A stretch of 64,000 nucleotides of DNA from RGIG8775 sp045128735 (GTDB taxonomy: Bacteria > Bacillota > Clostridia > Oscillospirales > CAG-272): NCBI GenBank assembly GCA_045128735.1, contig JBGVRT010000005.1, forward strand, positions 10,758-74,757. Reading direction: 5' to 3'. Each line of letters opens with the position of its first letter. Within the stretch, counting starts at the first letter, position 1. Shown piece after piece: positions 17,880 through 25,337 of the stretch. The position numbers and the translations under genes are program-made. The notes below the pieces were generated by a model. That model was not told where the DNA came from, searched no databases, and saw nothing but the letters and a program-made list of their open reading frames with translations.

Positions 17880-19160
17880 ATGGATTATAAATCTCGAATT
17901 GTTGACTCTCTTTTAGATCTAAAATTAGAGGCTTTTGGAGCAACACTTATCAAAGGACCGAAGGGCTGCGGAAAAACCACGTCAGCCAAACAGAAGGCAA
18001 AAAGCTTTGTTGAGTTTCAAGACGAAGATGTTAGAGAAAACCTGTTAGCTGTCGCAAACGCTGCTCCAAAGCGGCTTTTGATCGGTGAAAAGCCAAGACT
18101 TTTTGACGAGTGGCAGGATGCACCCAAGTTATGGGGCGCAATAAGAAAGGACATTGACGATACAGGACTTAGCGGTCAGTACATTCTGACGGGTTCATCC
18201 TCGCAGGACATAGACACACCGCACACCGGCACGTTGCGTATTAGTCAACTGCTTATGTATCCGATGAGCTTGTACGAAAGCGGTGAGTCCAACGGAACAG
18301 TATCGTTAGCGAATTTGTTCGACCATCCCGACGATTTTGACGGATGCGAATCGAATATGACGGTAGATAATCTGATATTTGCTATATGCCGCGGAGGTTG
18401 GCCGAGATGCTTATTGTTACCTACCGACAGAGCAAAGCTTGAAATCGTAAAGGATCTATATAGGCAAACTTATTCGGTGGATATTTCTAATATTGATAAG
18501 GTCAAGCGAAACCCTCGTATTGCTCAGGCGATTTTACAGTCTTACAGCCGTAACATTTGCACGTTGGCAGAAACAAAAACTATTGTCGGTGATGTGAAGG
18601 CAAATTTTGACGTGAGCGACCCGACAATCTATGACTATATCTCTGCTCTTGAAAAGCTGTATATCATTGACGATATTGATGCGTGGTGTCCGGCAATCCG
18701 TTCAAAGACTGTTATCCGTGCTTCCAAAAAGCGTAATTTCGTTGATCCGTCTATTGCGGTGGCAGCTCTTGGTTTATCCCCGGCGTATTTCAACGAAGAT
18801 TTCAAAACTCTCGGGTTCTTATTTGAGTCCTTGTGTATTCGTGATCTGAAGGTTTATTCTTCTGCGTTTGACGGTCAAATGTCTTATTACAGAGACAGAT
18901 ACGGTCTTGAAGCTGATGGCGTGTTGCACTTAAACGACGGTCGCTACGCGCTGCTTGAATTCAAGCTCGGTTCTTCGGAGATCGACGAAGGCGCAACACA
19001 TTTGTGCGAGATCGAAAGATTGGTTAAGGAGTATAATGAGAAAGAAACACAATGCAAATTAAGACTCCCTGACCTTAAGATCGTTATCACGGGTACTCAA
19101 TATGGTTATAGAAGACCTGATGGCGTTTTTGTAATTCCCATCGGGTGCTTAAAAAACTAA
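17880..19160 (+). CDS. AAA ATPase with DUF4143-like C-terminal domain
   Basis: A 426-residue protein of the AAA_14/DUF4143 group. Walker A GPKGCGKTT lies near residues 27-35 and a Walker B-like LFDEWQDAP near 80; a sensor-like TGSSSQD follows. A winged-helix-like segment sits mid-protein (SDPTIYDYISALEKLYIIDDI). The C-terminus has G...ADGVLHLNDGRYALLEFKLG, resembling a PD-(D/E)xK nuclease-type fold. GGAGG sets ATG 17880. The gene stands alone with its own promoter and repeat array, so it looks like an independently controlled cassette. The biological role of this family is poorly known. Confidence 0.8.
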   Translation: MDYKSRIVDSLLDLKLEAFGATLIKGPKGCGKTTSAKQKAKSFVEFQDEDVRENLLAVANAAPKRLLIGEKPRLFDEWQDAPKLWGAIRKDIDDTGLSGQYILTGSSSQDIDTPHTGTLRISQLLMYPMSLYESGESNGTVSLANLFDHPDDFDGCESNMTVDNLIFAICRGGWPRCLLLPTDRAKLEIVKDLYRQTYSVDISNIDKVKRNPRIAQAILQSYSRNICTLAETKTIVGDVKANFDVSDPTIYDYISALEKLYIIDDIDAWCPAIRSKTVIRASKKRNFVDPSIAVAALGLSPAYFNEDFKTLGFLFESLCIRDLKVYSSAFDGQMSYYRDRYGLEADGVLHLNDGRYALLEFKLGSSEIDEGATHLCEIERLVKEYNEKETQCKLRLPDLKIVITGTQYGYRRPDGVFVIPIGCLKN

Positions 19161-19231
19161 TCTTTGTGTAACCACAAGTCAGAACAATCAGCTAAATCAC
19201 AGATAAAATACTATATATTGTGAAAATAGAC

Positions 19232-19260
19232 TTGACAAAATCAATATATAGTGGTATAAT
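19232..19260 (+). promoter_or_regulatory. strong consensus promoter of the SSB operon
   Basis: Perfect TTGACA and TATAAT with 17-base spacing. The same promoter, with the same 6-base interval to the leader RNA motif, occurs on the minus strand at 63710-63738. Confidence 0.85.
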
Positions 19261-19266
19261 ACTACT

Positions 19267-19410
19267 GTAATTGATTTTTTGTGCTTGTCCGATAGGACTT
19301 TTCGTGAGAAAACAGCTCACATTGCACACGTTGTTAAGTTTGTATTCAAAGTGCCGAGTATTACGGTTTTTGCCCTTATGGGATAAAACTGTTTTGTCGG
19401 CACTTTTTTA
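19267..19410 (+). ncRNA. structured leader RNA with terminator (copy 1 of 2)
   Basis: Outer stem TGTGC (19280-19284) / GCACA (19324-19328) encloses two hairpins: GTCC/GGAC (19287-19298) and GTGAG/CTCAC (19304-19320), a three-way junction. Conserved single-stranded strings include GTAATTGATTTTTT and CGTTGTTA. A long terminator follows: AGTGCCGA (19350-19357) / TCGGCACT (19397-19404) then TTTTTT. The SSB start lies about 37 bases after the T-run. A copy with different stems precedes the operon at 63434. The arrangement looks like a transcription attenuator; the ligand or partner is unknown. Confidence 0.75.
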
Positions 19411-19446
19411 TATAGATATTTTAGCCGACAGGCAGAAAGGAGTAGT

Positions 19447-19860
19447 ATGGCGCAAATCAGTGTAGATGGTCAGGTTATTTCAGAAATTGAACTCAAGACC
19501 TCTGCAAAAAACAACCCCTATGTTCGTTTCGAAATTGTTGAGTACATCGGCAAAGGAGAAAAGCAGCGAGCACAGTATTTTCACGTATGCGCTTTTGCTG
19601 AGCATGCACTTGGCATAGTCAATGCAGGCATCGGTAAAGGTAGCCATATACAGCTTTACGGAAAGCTCGAAGTAGAAACCTACGGAAAGCGCGACGGAAA
19701 AGGTGTTGGAAAACGAATGAAAATCATGCTCAAGGATTGGGGGTCCATTCCTATCGGTGAGTCCAAGAGACAGACGTCTTTGGACAAAGCACCTCCCGAA
19801 ATGGTGATGCCAGACGAGGTAATCGAAATTGACGGAGACAAAGAACCCATGCCGAAATAA
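19447..19860 (+). CDS. ssb: single-stranded DNA-binding protein (OB fold)
   Basis: A 137-residue SSB-like protein: N-terminal OB fold of about 110 residues (GQVISEIELKTS.NNPYVRFEIVEYIGKGE...YFHVCAFAEHA) and an acidic tail ending DGDKEPMPK, less like the DDDIPF tip that recruits partners in chromosomal SSB. AAAGGAG precedes ATG 19447. It is the first gene of the DNA-processing operon, behind the attenuator-like leader. Expected role: coating single-stranded DNA during transfer or replication. Confidence 0.8.
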   Translation: MAQISVDGQVISEIELKTSAKNNPYVRFEIVEYIGKGEKQRAQYFHVCAFAEHALGIVNAGIGKGSHIQLYGKLEVETYGKRDGKGVGKRMKIMLKDWGSIPIGESKRQTSLDKAPPEMVMPDEVIEIDGDKEPMPK

Positions 19861-19869
19861 TTCGGCGAC

Positions 19870-19928
19870 AAAGAGGAACTGTTAGATGTTTTTCAAAGGA
19901 AGAAAACGTCAACAGTTCCTCTTTTTTT
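19870..19928 (+). terminator. hairpin with T-run after ssb
   Basis: AAAGAGGAACTGTT (19870-19883) pairs with AACAGTTCCTCTTT (19911-19924) and is followed by more T residues. Downstream genes continue on the same strand, so it probably acts as a partial terminator or protects the ssb transcript. Confidence 0.8.
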
Positions 19929-19966
19929 GTTTTCAAATCAAACACAGAAAGGATGAACAAAAAAGA

Positions 19967-20773
19967 ATGAAAAAGAAGCAAACCTTATGGAACGGTGTGT
20001 CCGTCCTCATCGTAGCAGTGCTCGGTATAACGGCATTTGTCAGAGGCGATGCACAGCTTTGGCTCAACGCCACCGCTTTTATTGTATGGGCGATTTGGGC
20101 AACGGTAAAATTCCTTGTACCGTATATCGATCAAAAGCTCGCAGAACAGGAAGCTCGTGAGATTCGCGAGATGTATGAAGAAGAGGAACGCTTGATGCAA
20201 GACAACAGCAATCCCGAAACTACGGGTATCGTGCTGCTTCGTCACGTTAATCATCGCATTTCAGCTTATCTTAAATCGGCGTATCCCGAGGCAACTTGGG
20301 AATGGCGAGAGGACTATCCTGAAGACATTGTATCTAAAGGTGGAACAGGTCGAATCCAGGTTTATGGAGTTGCAGATTTTAACTACGCAGATGTAACGGT
20401 AAACAAAAATGCCGAGATCAAATGCGAAATGCTTAAAATCGTTCCTATGACCGAAATCCAGAGAAAAGCTCCAACCGCAGAAGATAATCCCAAGCCTACT
20501 CCGCAGACCCCCGTTGACCCGCAGATTTGGTATGAGAAAAAAGGTCGAGTTGTCCTTGAAAACCTCATCACCGATCTGAACTCACGCGGTCACAGCAGTC
20601 TGACTATAACTGCAAACGGAGAGGTCCTTATCGAGCAAGCGGACTGTAAGGTAAAGCAAGCCACCCTTGAGAGTATGCCCGATAAAATGTATTGGACACG
20701 TCTTTCCAAGGTGTTTCAGAGCGAAGGACTCGCCACCGACATCACGGAAGATTCTATGGTGCTCTCATGGTAA
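19967..20773 (+). CDS. membrane protein with cytoplasmic domain, unknown function
   Basis: A 268-residue protein with two N-terminal membrane helices (about 8-50), a coiled-coil-like charged segment (EQEAREIREMYEEEERL) and a soluble domain of about 190 residues. ATG 19967 is used because the frame upstream crosses the terminator. A five-codon minicistron (ATG 19953) ends at a TGA that overlaps this ATG, which may couple translation. Family not recognised. Confidence 0.6.
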   Translation: MKKKQTLWNGVSVLIVAVLGITAFVRGDAQLWLNATAFIVWAIWATVKFLVPYIDQKLAEQEAREIREMYEEEERLMQDNSNPETTGIVLLRHVNHRISAYLKSAYPEATWEWREDYPEDIVSKGGTGRIQVYGVADFNYADVTVNKNAEIKCEMLKIVPMTEIQRKAPTAEDNPKPTPQTPVDPQIWYEKKGRVVLENLITDLNSRGHSSLTITANGEVLIEQADCKVKQATLESMPDKMYWTRLSKVFQSEGLATDITEDSMVLSW

Positions 20774-20806
20774 AACCACGAGATCTACGGAAAGGAGTGA
20801 TGCTAA

Positions 20807-21880
20807 ATGAAGGCGGGCCTTGCAATCGAAGAATTGGCAGCCGAAATAATGCGCCAAAATGAAATCAAAGAGGACTATGTGGTAAACAGTAACAGCCTTT
20901 TAATGGAAGCCTTTGATTCGGAGCTGTACCTTCGTGTAATGGATGAGAATATGTCAGACCGACTTGAACCTCTCGCCATTTCCGAAAATGCCCATAGGCA
21001 GATCAGCGCCAGACTCAGCATCCCTATCAAGTATTATAACAGAATGCTTGAGGAAGGACAGACACTTTTAACACAGAACGTCAACCACTGGTTTTCAAGG
21101 AATCCCGAACAGCGTATGCTTCGTGTGATGGAGGGCAAGGTTCGAGCGTTTTTGAGCAATCGTTATCTTCGCATTGACAATCACGAGGTTGTCTGCGCGG
21201 TTATGCCTGTTATGGGAGAGATACCCGACGTCAATTTTGTGAGTAACCAAATTACAGATAACCATCTGTATATCAAGGCGGTAAATCCTAATATGACTCG
21301 CGAACTTTCACCCGGAAAAACCGTTCAAGCAGGCATCGTTATATGCAATAGCGAAACAGGTCTCGGTACATTTTATGTATCCCCGATGATTTATTGTCCG
21401 GAATTAAACTTCGGTATGATTTCGGATATGGGAAAGGTCAAACGTACACATATGGGACCGACCTACAGAACCAGTGAGCATTTCCTGCTGCGCCCCGAAC
21501 AATTCCTCATGGCAGATGATAACGCTTTCCTTGAGAGGATTCGAGGATCTGTCAGAGAGGCACTTGACGAGGAGAGCTTCGAGCAAACTGTAAATACAAT
21601 GCAGGAAGCGATGGAGGCACAAATCAATCAAGAAAACGTGCCGCAGGTGGTAAATGCAGCCGCAGATGCCTTTGGCATCACGGACACAGAACAGGAAGGC
21701 GTATTGCAGCACCTAATGGAAAGCGAGGATATGACTCGTTTTGGTCTTGCAAACGCGGTAACAAGGCAAAGCACTGACAGCGAAAGCTATGAACGTGCAA
21801 CAGACCTTGAGGAGATCAGCTATCGAATGCTGACAATGCCCAATAACCAATGGGAAAGAATGAATCAAATAGCAGCTTAA
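20807..21880 (+). CDS. DUF932-family phage/plasmid-like protein
   Basis: A 357-residue soluble protein with the features of DUF932: an N-terminal region with ISARLSIPIKYYNRMLE, a central RAFLSNRYLRIDNHEV segment and a beta-rich core, then a helical C-terminus. DUF932 proteins are common in phages and plasmids next to recombination and SSB genes, and a link to single-strand annealing or DNA metabolism has been proposed. AAAGGAG precedes the start. Co-transcribed with ssb by position. Confidence 0.75.
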   Translation: MKAGLAIEELAAEIMRQNEIKEDYVVNSNSLLMEAFDSELYLRVMDENMSDRLEPLAISENAHRQISARLSIPIKYYNRMLEEGQTLLTQNVNHWFSRNPEQRMLRVMEGKVRAFLSNRYLRIDNHEVVCAVMPVMGEIPDVNFVSNQITDNHLYIKAVNPNMTRELSPGKTVQAGIVICNSETGLGTFYVSPMIYCPELNFGMISDMGKVKRTHMGPTYRTSEHFLLRPEQFLMADDNAFLERIRGSVREALDEESFEQTVNTMQEAMEAQINQENVPQVVNAAADAFGITDTEQEGVLQHLMESEDMTRFGLANAVTRQSTDSESYERATDLEEISYRMLTMPNNQWERMNQIAA

Positions 21881-21928
21881 CGCTGACTACACACAAAAAA
21901 TTTTTAATTAACAAGGAGTAATGAAAAT

Positions 21929-22777
21929 ATGTATAACAACAATGATAACGCAATGGTAGAAAAGAAGAACTTTATGCTTCCCGAAATGCTTGAGGGTGAA
22001 TTCACAAGCGAAGAGCTTGCTGATGACTATGATGGATTGCAGCTCAGTTTTCAGCGAGTGAAGATCCCTGCGGGCGGTGCTTTGCAGTTTGAGATCCCCA
22101 GCGACGATCCCGAAAACCCCGATTACACCAAGTATATTGAGGGTGTTATTTTGCACTCTCATCAGACCGGTGCTTATTGGCCCGAAGGATCTGAGTACGA
22201 TGATTCGGTTACCCCTCTTTGCTCGTCTGTTGACGGCAAGGTTGGCTGCGGAACTCCCGGAGGCTCTTGCGCTCTTTGTGAGCTGAATCAGTACGGAACT
22301 GCAACGGACAGCAAGGGCAACCAAGCCAAGGGTAAGGCGTGCAAGAATATGCGTCATTTGTATATTCTCCGCGATGGCGAATATATGCCGATTCTTCTCG
22401 CACTTCCTCCCACAAGCCTTCGTCCTTATTCCGACTTCATCAATGCCTGCTTTGTAACACGCCGCCGTCCTACTTACGCCAGCGTGGTACAGATCGGACT
22501 TAAGAGAGTTGAGGGCGCTAACACTTACAGCGTGGCAACTTTTAAGAAGGTCTGTGATTTTACAGGCGAGGAGCTTGCAAAGGTCAAGGCGTATGCTACC
22601 GGCTTCCGTGAGCAGATCAAGGGAATGCTTCAGACACGTGCCGCTGATGCGATGAGCCGTTCGGACGCAGAGCCGTTTTATGAGGACTCTACCTATCAGA
22701 CACGAGAGAATGGCAATCATTTTGAGATTTCCAGCAATGATATCATTGACGGAGACAAAGATGACCTGCCTCTCTAA
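21929..22777 (+). CDS. conserved hypothetical protein with Cys cluster, possible DNA-binding
   Basis: A 282-residue soluble protein. The middle contains C.TPGGSCALC...KAC, a possible metal site near residues 110-140. The flanks are beta-rich and the C-terminus is acidic (DIIDGDKDDLPL), a tail type seen in single-strand binding proteins. AAGGAG precedes ATG 21929. By its place after ssb and DUF932 it is likely part of replication or recombination, possibly a second ssDNA-binding protein; this is inference. Confidence 0.55.
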   Translation: MYNNNDNAMVEKKNFMLPEMLEGEFTSEELADDYDGLQLSFQRVKIPAGGALQFEIPSDDPENPDYTKYIEGVILHSHQTGAYWPEGSEYDDSVTPLCSSVDGKVGCGTPGGSCALCELNQYGTATDSKGNQAKGKACKNMRHLYILRDGEYMPILLALPPTSLRPYSDFINACFVTRRRPTYASVVQIGLKRVEGANTYSVATFKKVCDFTGEELAKVKAYATGFREQIKGMLQTRAADAMSRSDAEPFYEDSTYQTRENGNHFEISSNDIIDGDKDDLPL

Positions 22778-22817
22778 AAGATAATGCTGTGTAAGCCTTA
22801 CATAGCATAAGAAATCA

Positions 22818-22857
22818 GGGATACCGTTAGCCTTTTAGCAAACGGTATCCCTTTTTT
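22818..22857 (+). terminator. intrinsic terminator
   Basis: GGGATACCGTT (22818-22828) / AACGGTATCCC (22841-22851) followed by TTTTTT, between the gene ending at 22777 and the sigma-like gene. Confidence 0.85.
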
Positions 22858-22876
22858 CACTTTGGAGGAAAGGAAT

Positions 22877-23416
22877 ATGGATGTACGCCCATTAACAAAA
22901 AAGCATCAACAATTTGCAGAAGAAAATCATGATTTGGTGTATGCCTTTCTGAACAAGAAGAAGTTGCCCGAGACCGTTTTTTACGACGTGATCATTTTCG
23001 GTTATCTTCGTGCTGTGCAGGAATATTGCGATTGTCCACGACTCCACAATTACAAGTTTTCAACTCTTGCGTGGAAGCGTATGCAAAGCTCTCTATCAAA
23101 CTATTATTCCTATATAAACAGCGCAAAACGAAGCGCTCACGTTGTCAGTCTTGACGAGCCTGTTGGGAGTGAGAACGGTCTGCTATGGGAAGAAATCGTT
23201 TCCTATCAAAGCAATATGATGGAAGAGTTTGAAATGGAGCTTCTGCTGCATAACTTGGCTACGGCTTTACCGGAACGCGAGATGCGGATCATACGGATGA
23301 AGGTGGATGGCAAGCGAATGCACGAAATTGCAAAGGCTGAGCATCTGACGTTTCGCCAAATCAATTCTATTTTGCTTGATGCTTACCCAACGATAATAAA
23401 AACTCTCTACGGTTAG
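22877..23416 (+). CDS. sigma-70-like RNA polymerase sigma factor
   Basis: A 179-residue protein with a region-2-like N-terminal half (LVYAFLNKKKLPETVFYDVIIFGYLRAVQEY ... FSTLAWKRMQSSLSNYY) and a region-4-like C-terminus (LPEREMRIIRMKVDGKRMHEIAKAEHLTFRQINSIL). The size fits small element-encoded sigma-like regulators. GGAGGAAAGG precedes ATG 22877. It may direct transcription of element genes, but no matching alternative promoter was identified. Confidence 0.7.
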   Translation: MDVRPLTKKHQQFAEENHDLVYAFLNKKKLPETVFYDVIIFGYLRAVQEYCDCPRLHNYKFSTLAWKRMQSSLSNYYSYINSAKRSAHVVSLDEPVGSENGLLWEEIVSYQSNMMEEFEMELLLHNLATALPEREMRIIRMKVDGKRMHEIAKAEHLTFRQINSILLDAYPTIIKTLYG

Positions 23417-23444
23417 CTCGTAGAGCGATTGGAGGTTAAACAGA

Positions 23445-23675
23445 ATGAAAAAGACGATATCTATCACAGGACAAGTTGTATTTCCACTCAGAGAGGGTTC
23501 AAGAGCGATCATTGCCTACGGCGGTGATTTTATTTATACCTCTCGTGTGGTAGATATTATTGAGGTGAGCGAAGATTATGCTCACTTCGAAACAATGAAC
23601 TCTGTATATAAGGTGGCGTTTGTGCCGCAAACCACATTTGCACCATTACCAATAACATTGGCTAAGTGTGCATAG
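23445..23675 (+). CDS. small conserved hypothetical protein
   Basis: A 76-residue beta-rich protein (ITGQVVFPLREGSRAIIAYGG), without membrane segment, preceded by GGAGG at a suitable distance. It lies between the sigma-like gene and another small gene, in a run of short co-directional genes. Function unknown. Confidence 0.55.
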   Translation: MKKTISITGQVVFPLREGSRAIIAYGGDFIYTSRVVDIIEVSEDYAHFETMNSVYKVAFVPQTTFAPLPITLAKCA

Positions 23676-23689
23676 AAAGGAAGACTGCT

Positions 23690-24076
23690 ATGAGTAAAAC
23701 AGCTACTTGGCAAATAAGTAACAGCGTATTTCTGGATTGGTTTCAGCTCAAGGAACTGCTTGAATATCGTATAGAAGCACTGATCGGACGAAATATACGC
23801 CCCGTGCCGTTTCAAGACGGTGATTATTGGGACGTGAGGACCGACGATTACACGGAGCAAGAAATCAAGCTGCTGATCGAGGCTGCCAACGGAGACGAAT
23901 ACGACCAAGAAAACCATCCCGTTGATATAGACGGTATGGGAAACGGGTTAAACGACACCTTGGCACGAAAGCTTATTGCTGTTGAATTGCCCTTTGAAAT
24001 CGACAGAACCTTGGTCGGCGAAACGGGAGTGTATTTTCTCAGCAACGAAGAACTCTACACAAAGGTTTATAAGTAA
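23690..24076 (+). CDS. hypothetical acidic protein
   Basis: A 128-residue soluble acidic protein. The run AAAGGAAG places the start at ATG 23690 rather than the upstream in-frame GTG, which lies within the previous gene. No motif recognised. A small GC-rich hairpin (GCACAG/CTGTGC near 24085-24108) separates it from the next gene but has no T-run. Confidence 0.5.
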   Translation: MSKTATWQISNSVFLDWFQLKELLEYRIEALIGRNIRPVPFQDGDYWDVRTDDYTEQEIKLLIEAANGDEYDQENHPVDIDGMGNGLNDTLARKLIAVELPFEIDRTLVGETGVYFLSNEELYTKVYK

Positions 24077-24128
24077 AATCCAAGGCACAGTCGCTTCGGC
24101 GGCTGTGCTAAGCAAAGGAGATGATTTT

Positions 24129-24425
24129 TTGAAAAAGAATGAAAACGATTTTAAGATCAGCGTAAGCTACAGAGGCAAGATTTACCTGTTTGACTACGGT
24201 TCTCAGGCTTACATATTTCACACGGGTATCTACAACGATATCCCAAAGAAATATGGACTCAAGGGGCTGAGGGAGTACACGAACTTGGTTCACACCTGTT
24301 ACGTTGAAGATAGCAACAGAACCCCGCTTGGTGAGCTTTCGGATTACGTCGCGCAGCGATGGAAAAAGATGCGAAACAAGCACACAGACGAAATACTTGC
24401 CGAGTTTTACAACTATGCGATGTAG
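24129..24425 (+). CDS. small hypothetical protein, probable TTG start
   Basis: A 98-residue soluble protein. AAAGGAG at 24114-24120 is 8 bases from TTG 24129, which gives MKKNENDFKIS. It is basic near the C-terminus (QRWKKMRNKH). The next gene follows after 11 bases with its own AGGAGG. Family not recognised. Confidence 0.5.
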   Translation: MKKNENDFKISVSYRGKIYLFDYGSQAYIFHTGIYNDIPKKYGLKGLREYTNLVHTCYVEDSNRTPLGELSDYVAQRWKKMRNKHTDEILAEFYNYAM

Positions 24426-24436
24426 GAGGAAAAGAA

Positions 24437-25324
24437 ATGAGTTTACTTGATAAGTTATCAGCGATAGAAATCAAACCCGATACCCGTATATCAGAAGCGG
24501 ATCGTGAGTTTTGCCAGAAACATCAAAAGGCATACCTTGAGGCAAGAGATGCCCTCATATCAATTAAAAAACAGTGGAAAACTATCTACGATGCTCAAAT
24601 GGCTGTTATGGAGCAAATATCCGGCAGTGAATATACAAAGGATCGGTACATTAAAGTTGAGGGGCTTTCCACGAGTAGCTTGAGCAATAAGATCGAGCTG
24701 TTACCGGAACTGTTCATTACTTCGCTCGTTACGTATTTCAACGATAAATACCACGTTTCCGTAAGTGTTGAGGCAGCAAAGAAGGCATTACTGCCCGAGT
24801 CACCCAAGTATGACTGGGAAAAGAGCCGCACAAAGGAGTATCACGAAAAGATGCGTGATTTCATCTTGCGCTATGAGGACGTGGTGGAGCAGATATTCGT
24901 TCAGCTCGGAGGACGCACGTTTGAGCAACGCGCACTTGACGAGCTAAAGGAAAAGTGCCACAAATTTGCGTGGAATCTATATCATAGCAAAGCTGAGTTT
25001 GAGGTCAGAAATGACACGATACAGTTCACAGGCTATGCTTGCAGCTATGACTCCTGGTTGAGCCGTTGTGTCTGGAAATTCAATGACGGTATGAGAGACG
25101 TTCTTCGTGGTCTTGCCCACTTTGAAACAAGACAGCTTGGTTATCTTCCCAAGGATATTGCGTTTCTTGTGAGCTATGACGACAAATGCTCATCCTCGTA
25201 TGAGTTTGACTATGAGAAGCTCAAAAAGATCCGTATGTTCAAGAATCACCGTGTAGACGTCAAGTTCGCAAGCAAGGAGATTGCCCATCAATTCGCCGAG
25301 CAGTACCTCGGACTTGTAGCGTAG
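24437..25324 (+). CDS. conserved hypothetical protein, helical
   Basis: A 295-residue soluble protein, largely helical, with no signal peptide or membrane helix. AGGAGGAAAAG precedes ATG 24437. It ends 13 bases before the methyltransferase-helicase gene, so the two are very likely co-expressed, and it could be a partner of that enzyme. No motif recognised. Confidence 0.55.
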   Translation: MSLLDKLSAIEIKPDTRISEADREFCQKHQKAYLEARDALISIKKQWKTIYDAQMAVMEQISGSEYTKDRYIKVEGLSTSSLSNKIELLPELFITSLVTYFNDKYHVSVSVEAAKKALLPESPKYDWEKSRTKEYHEKMRDFILRYEDVVEQIFVQLGGRTFEQRALDELKEKCHKFAWNLYHSKAEFEVRNDTIQFTGYACSYDSWLSRCVWKFNDGMRDVLRGLAHFETRQLGYLPKDIAFLVSYDDKCSSSYEFDYEKLKKIRMFKNHRVDVKFASKEIAHQFAEQYLGLVA

Positions 25325-25337
25325 GAGGTGATATATT

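Noticed and set aside
24085..24108. GCACAG/CTGTGC hairpin as a terminator
   Set aside because: It has a GC-rich stem but no T-run and lies just before a ribosome binding site.
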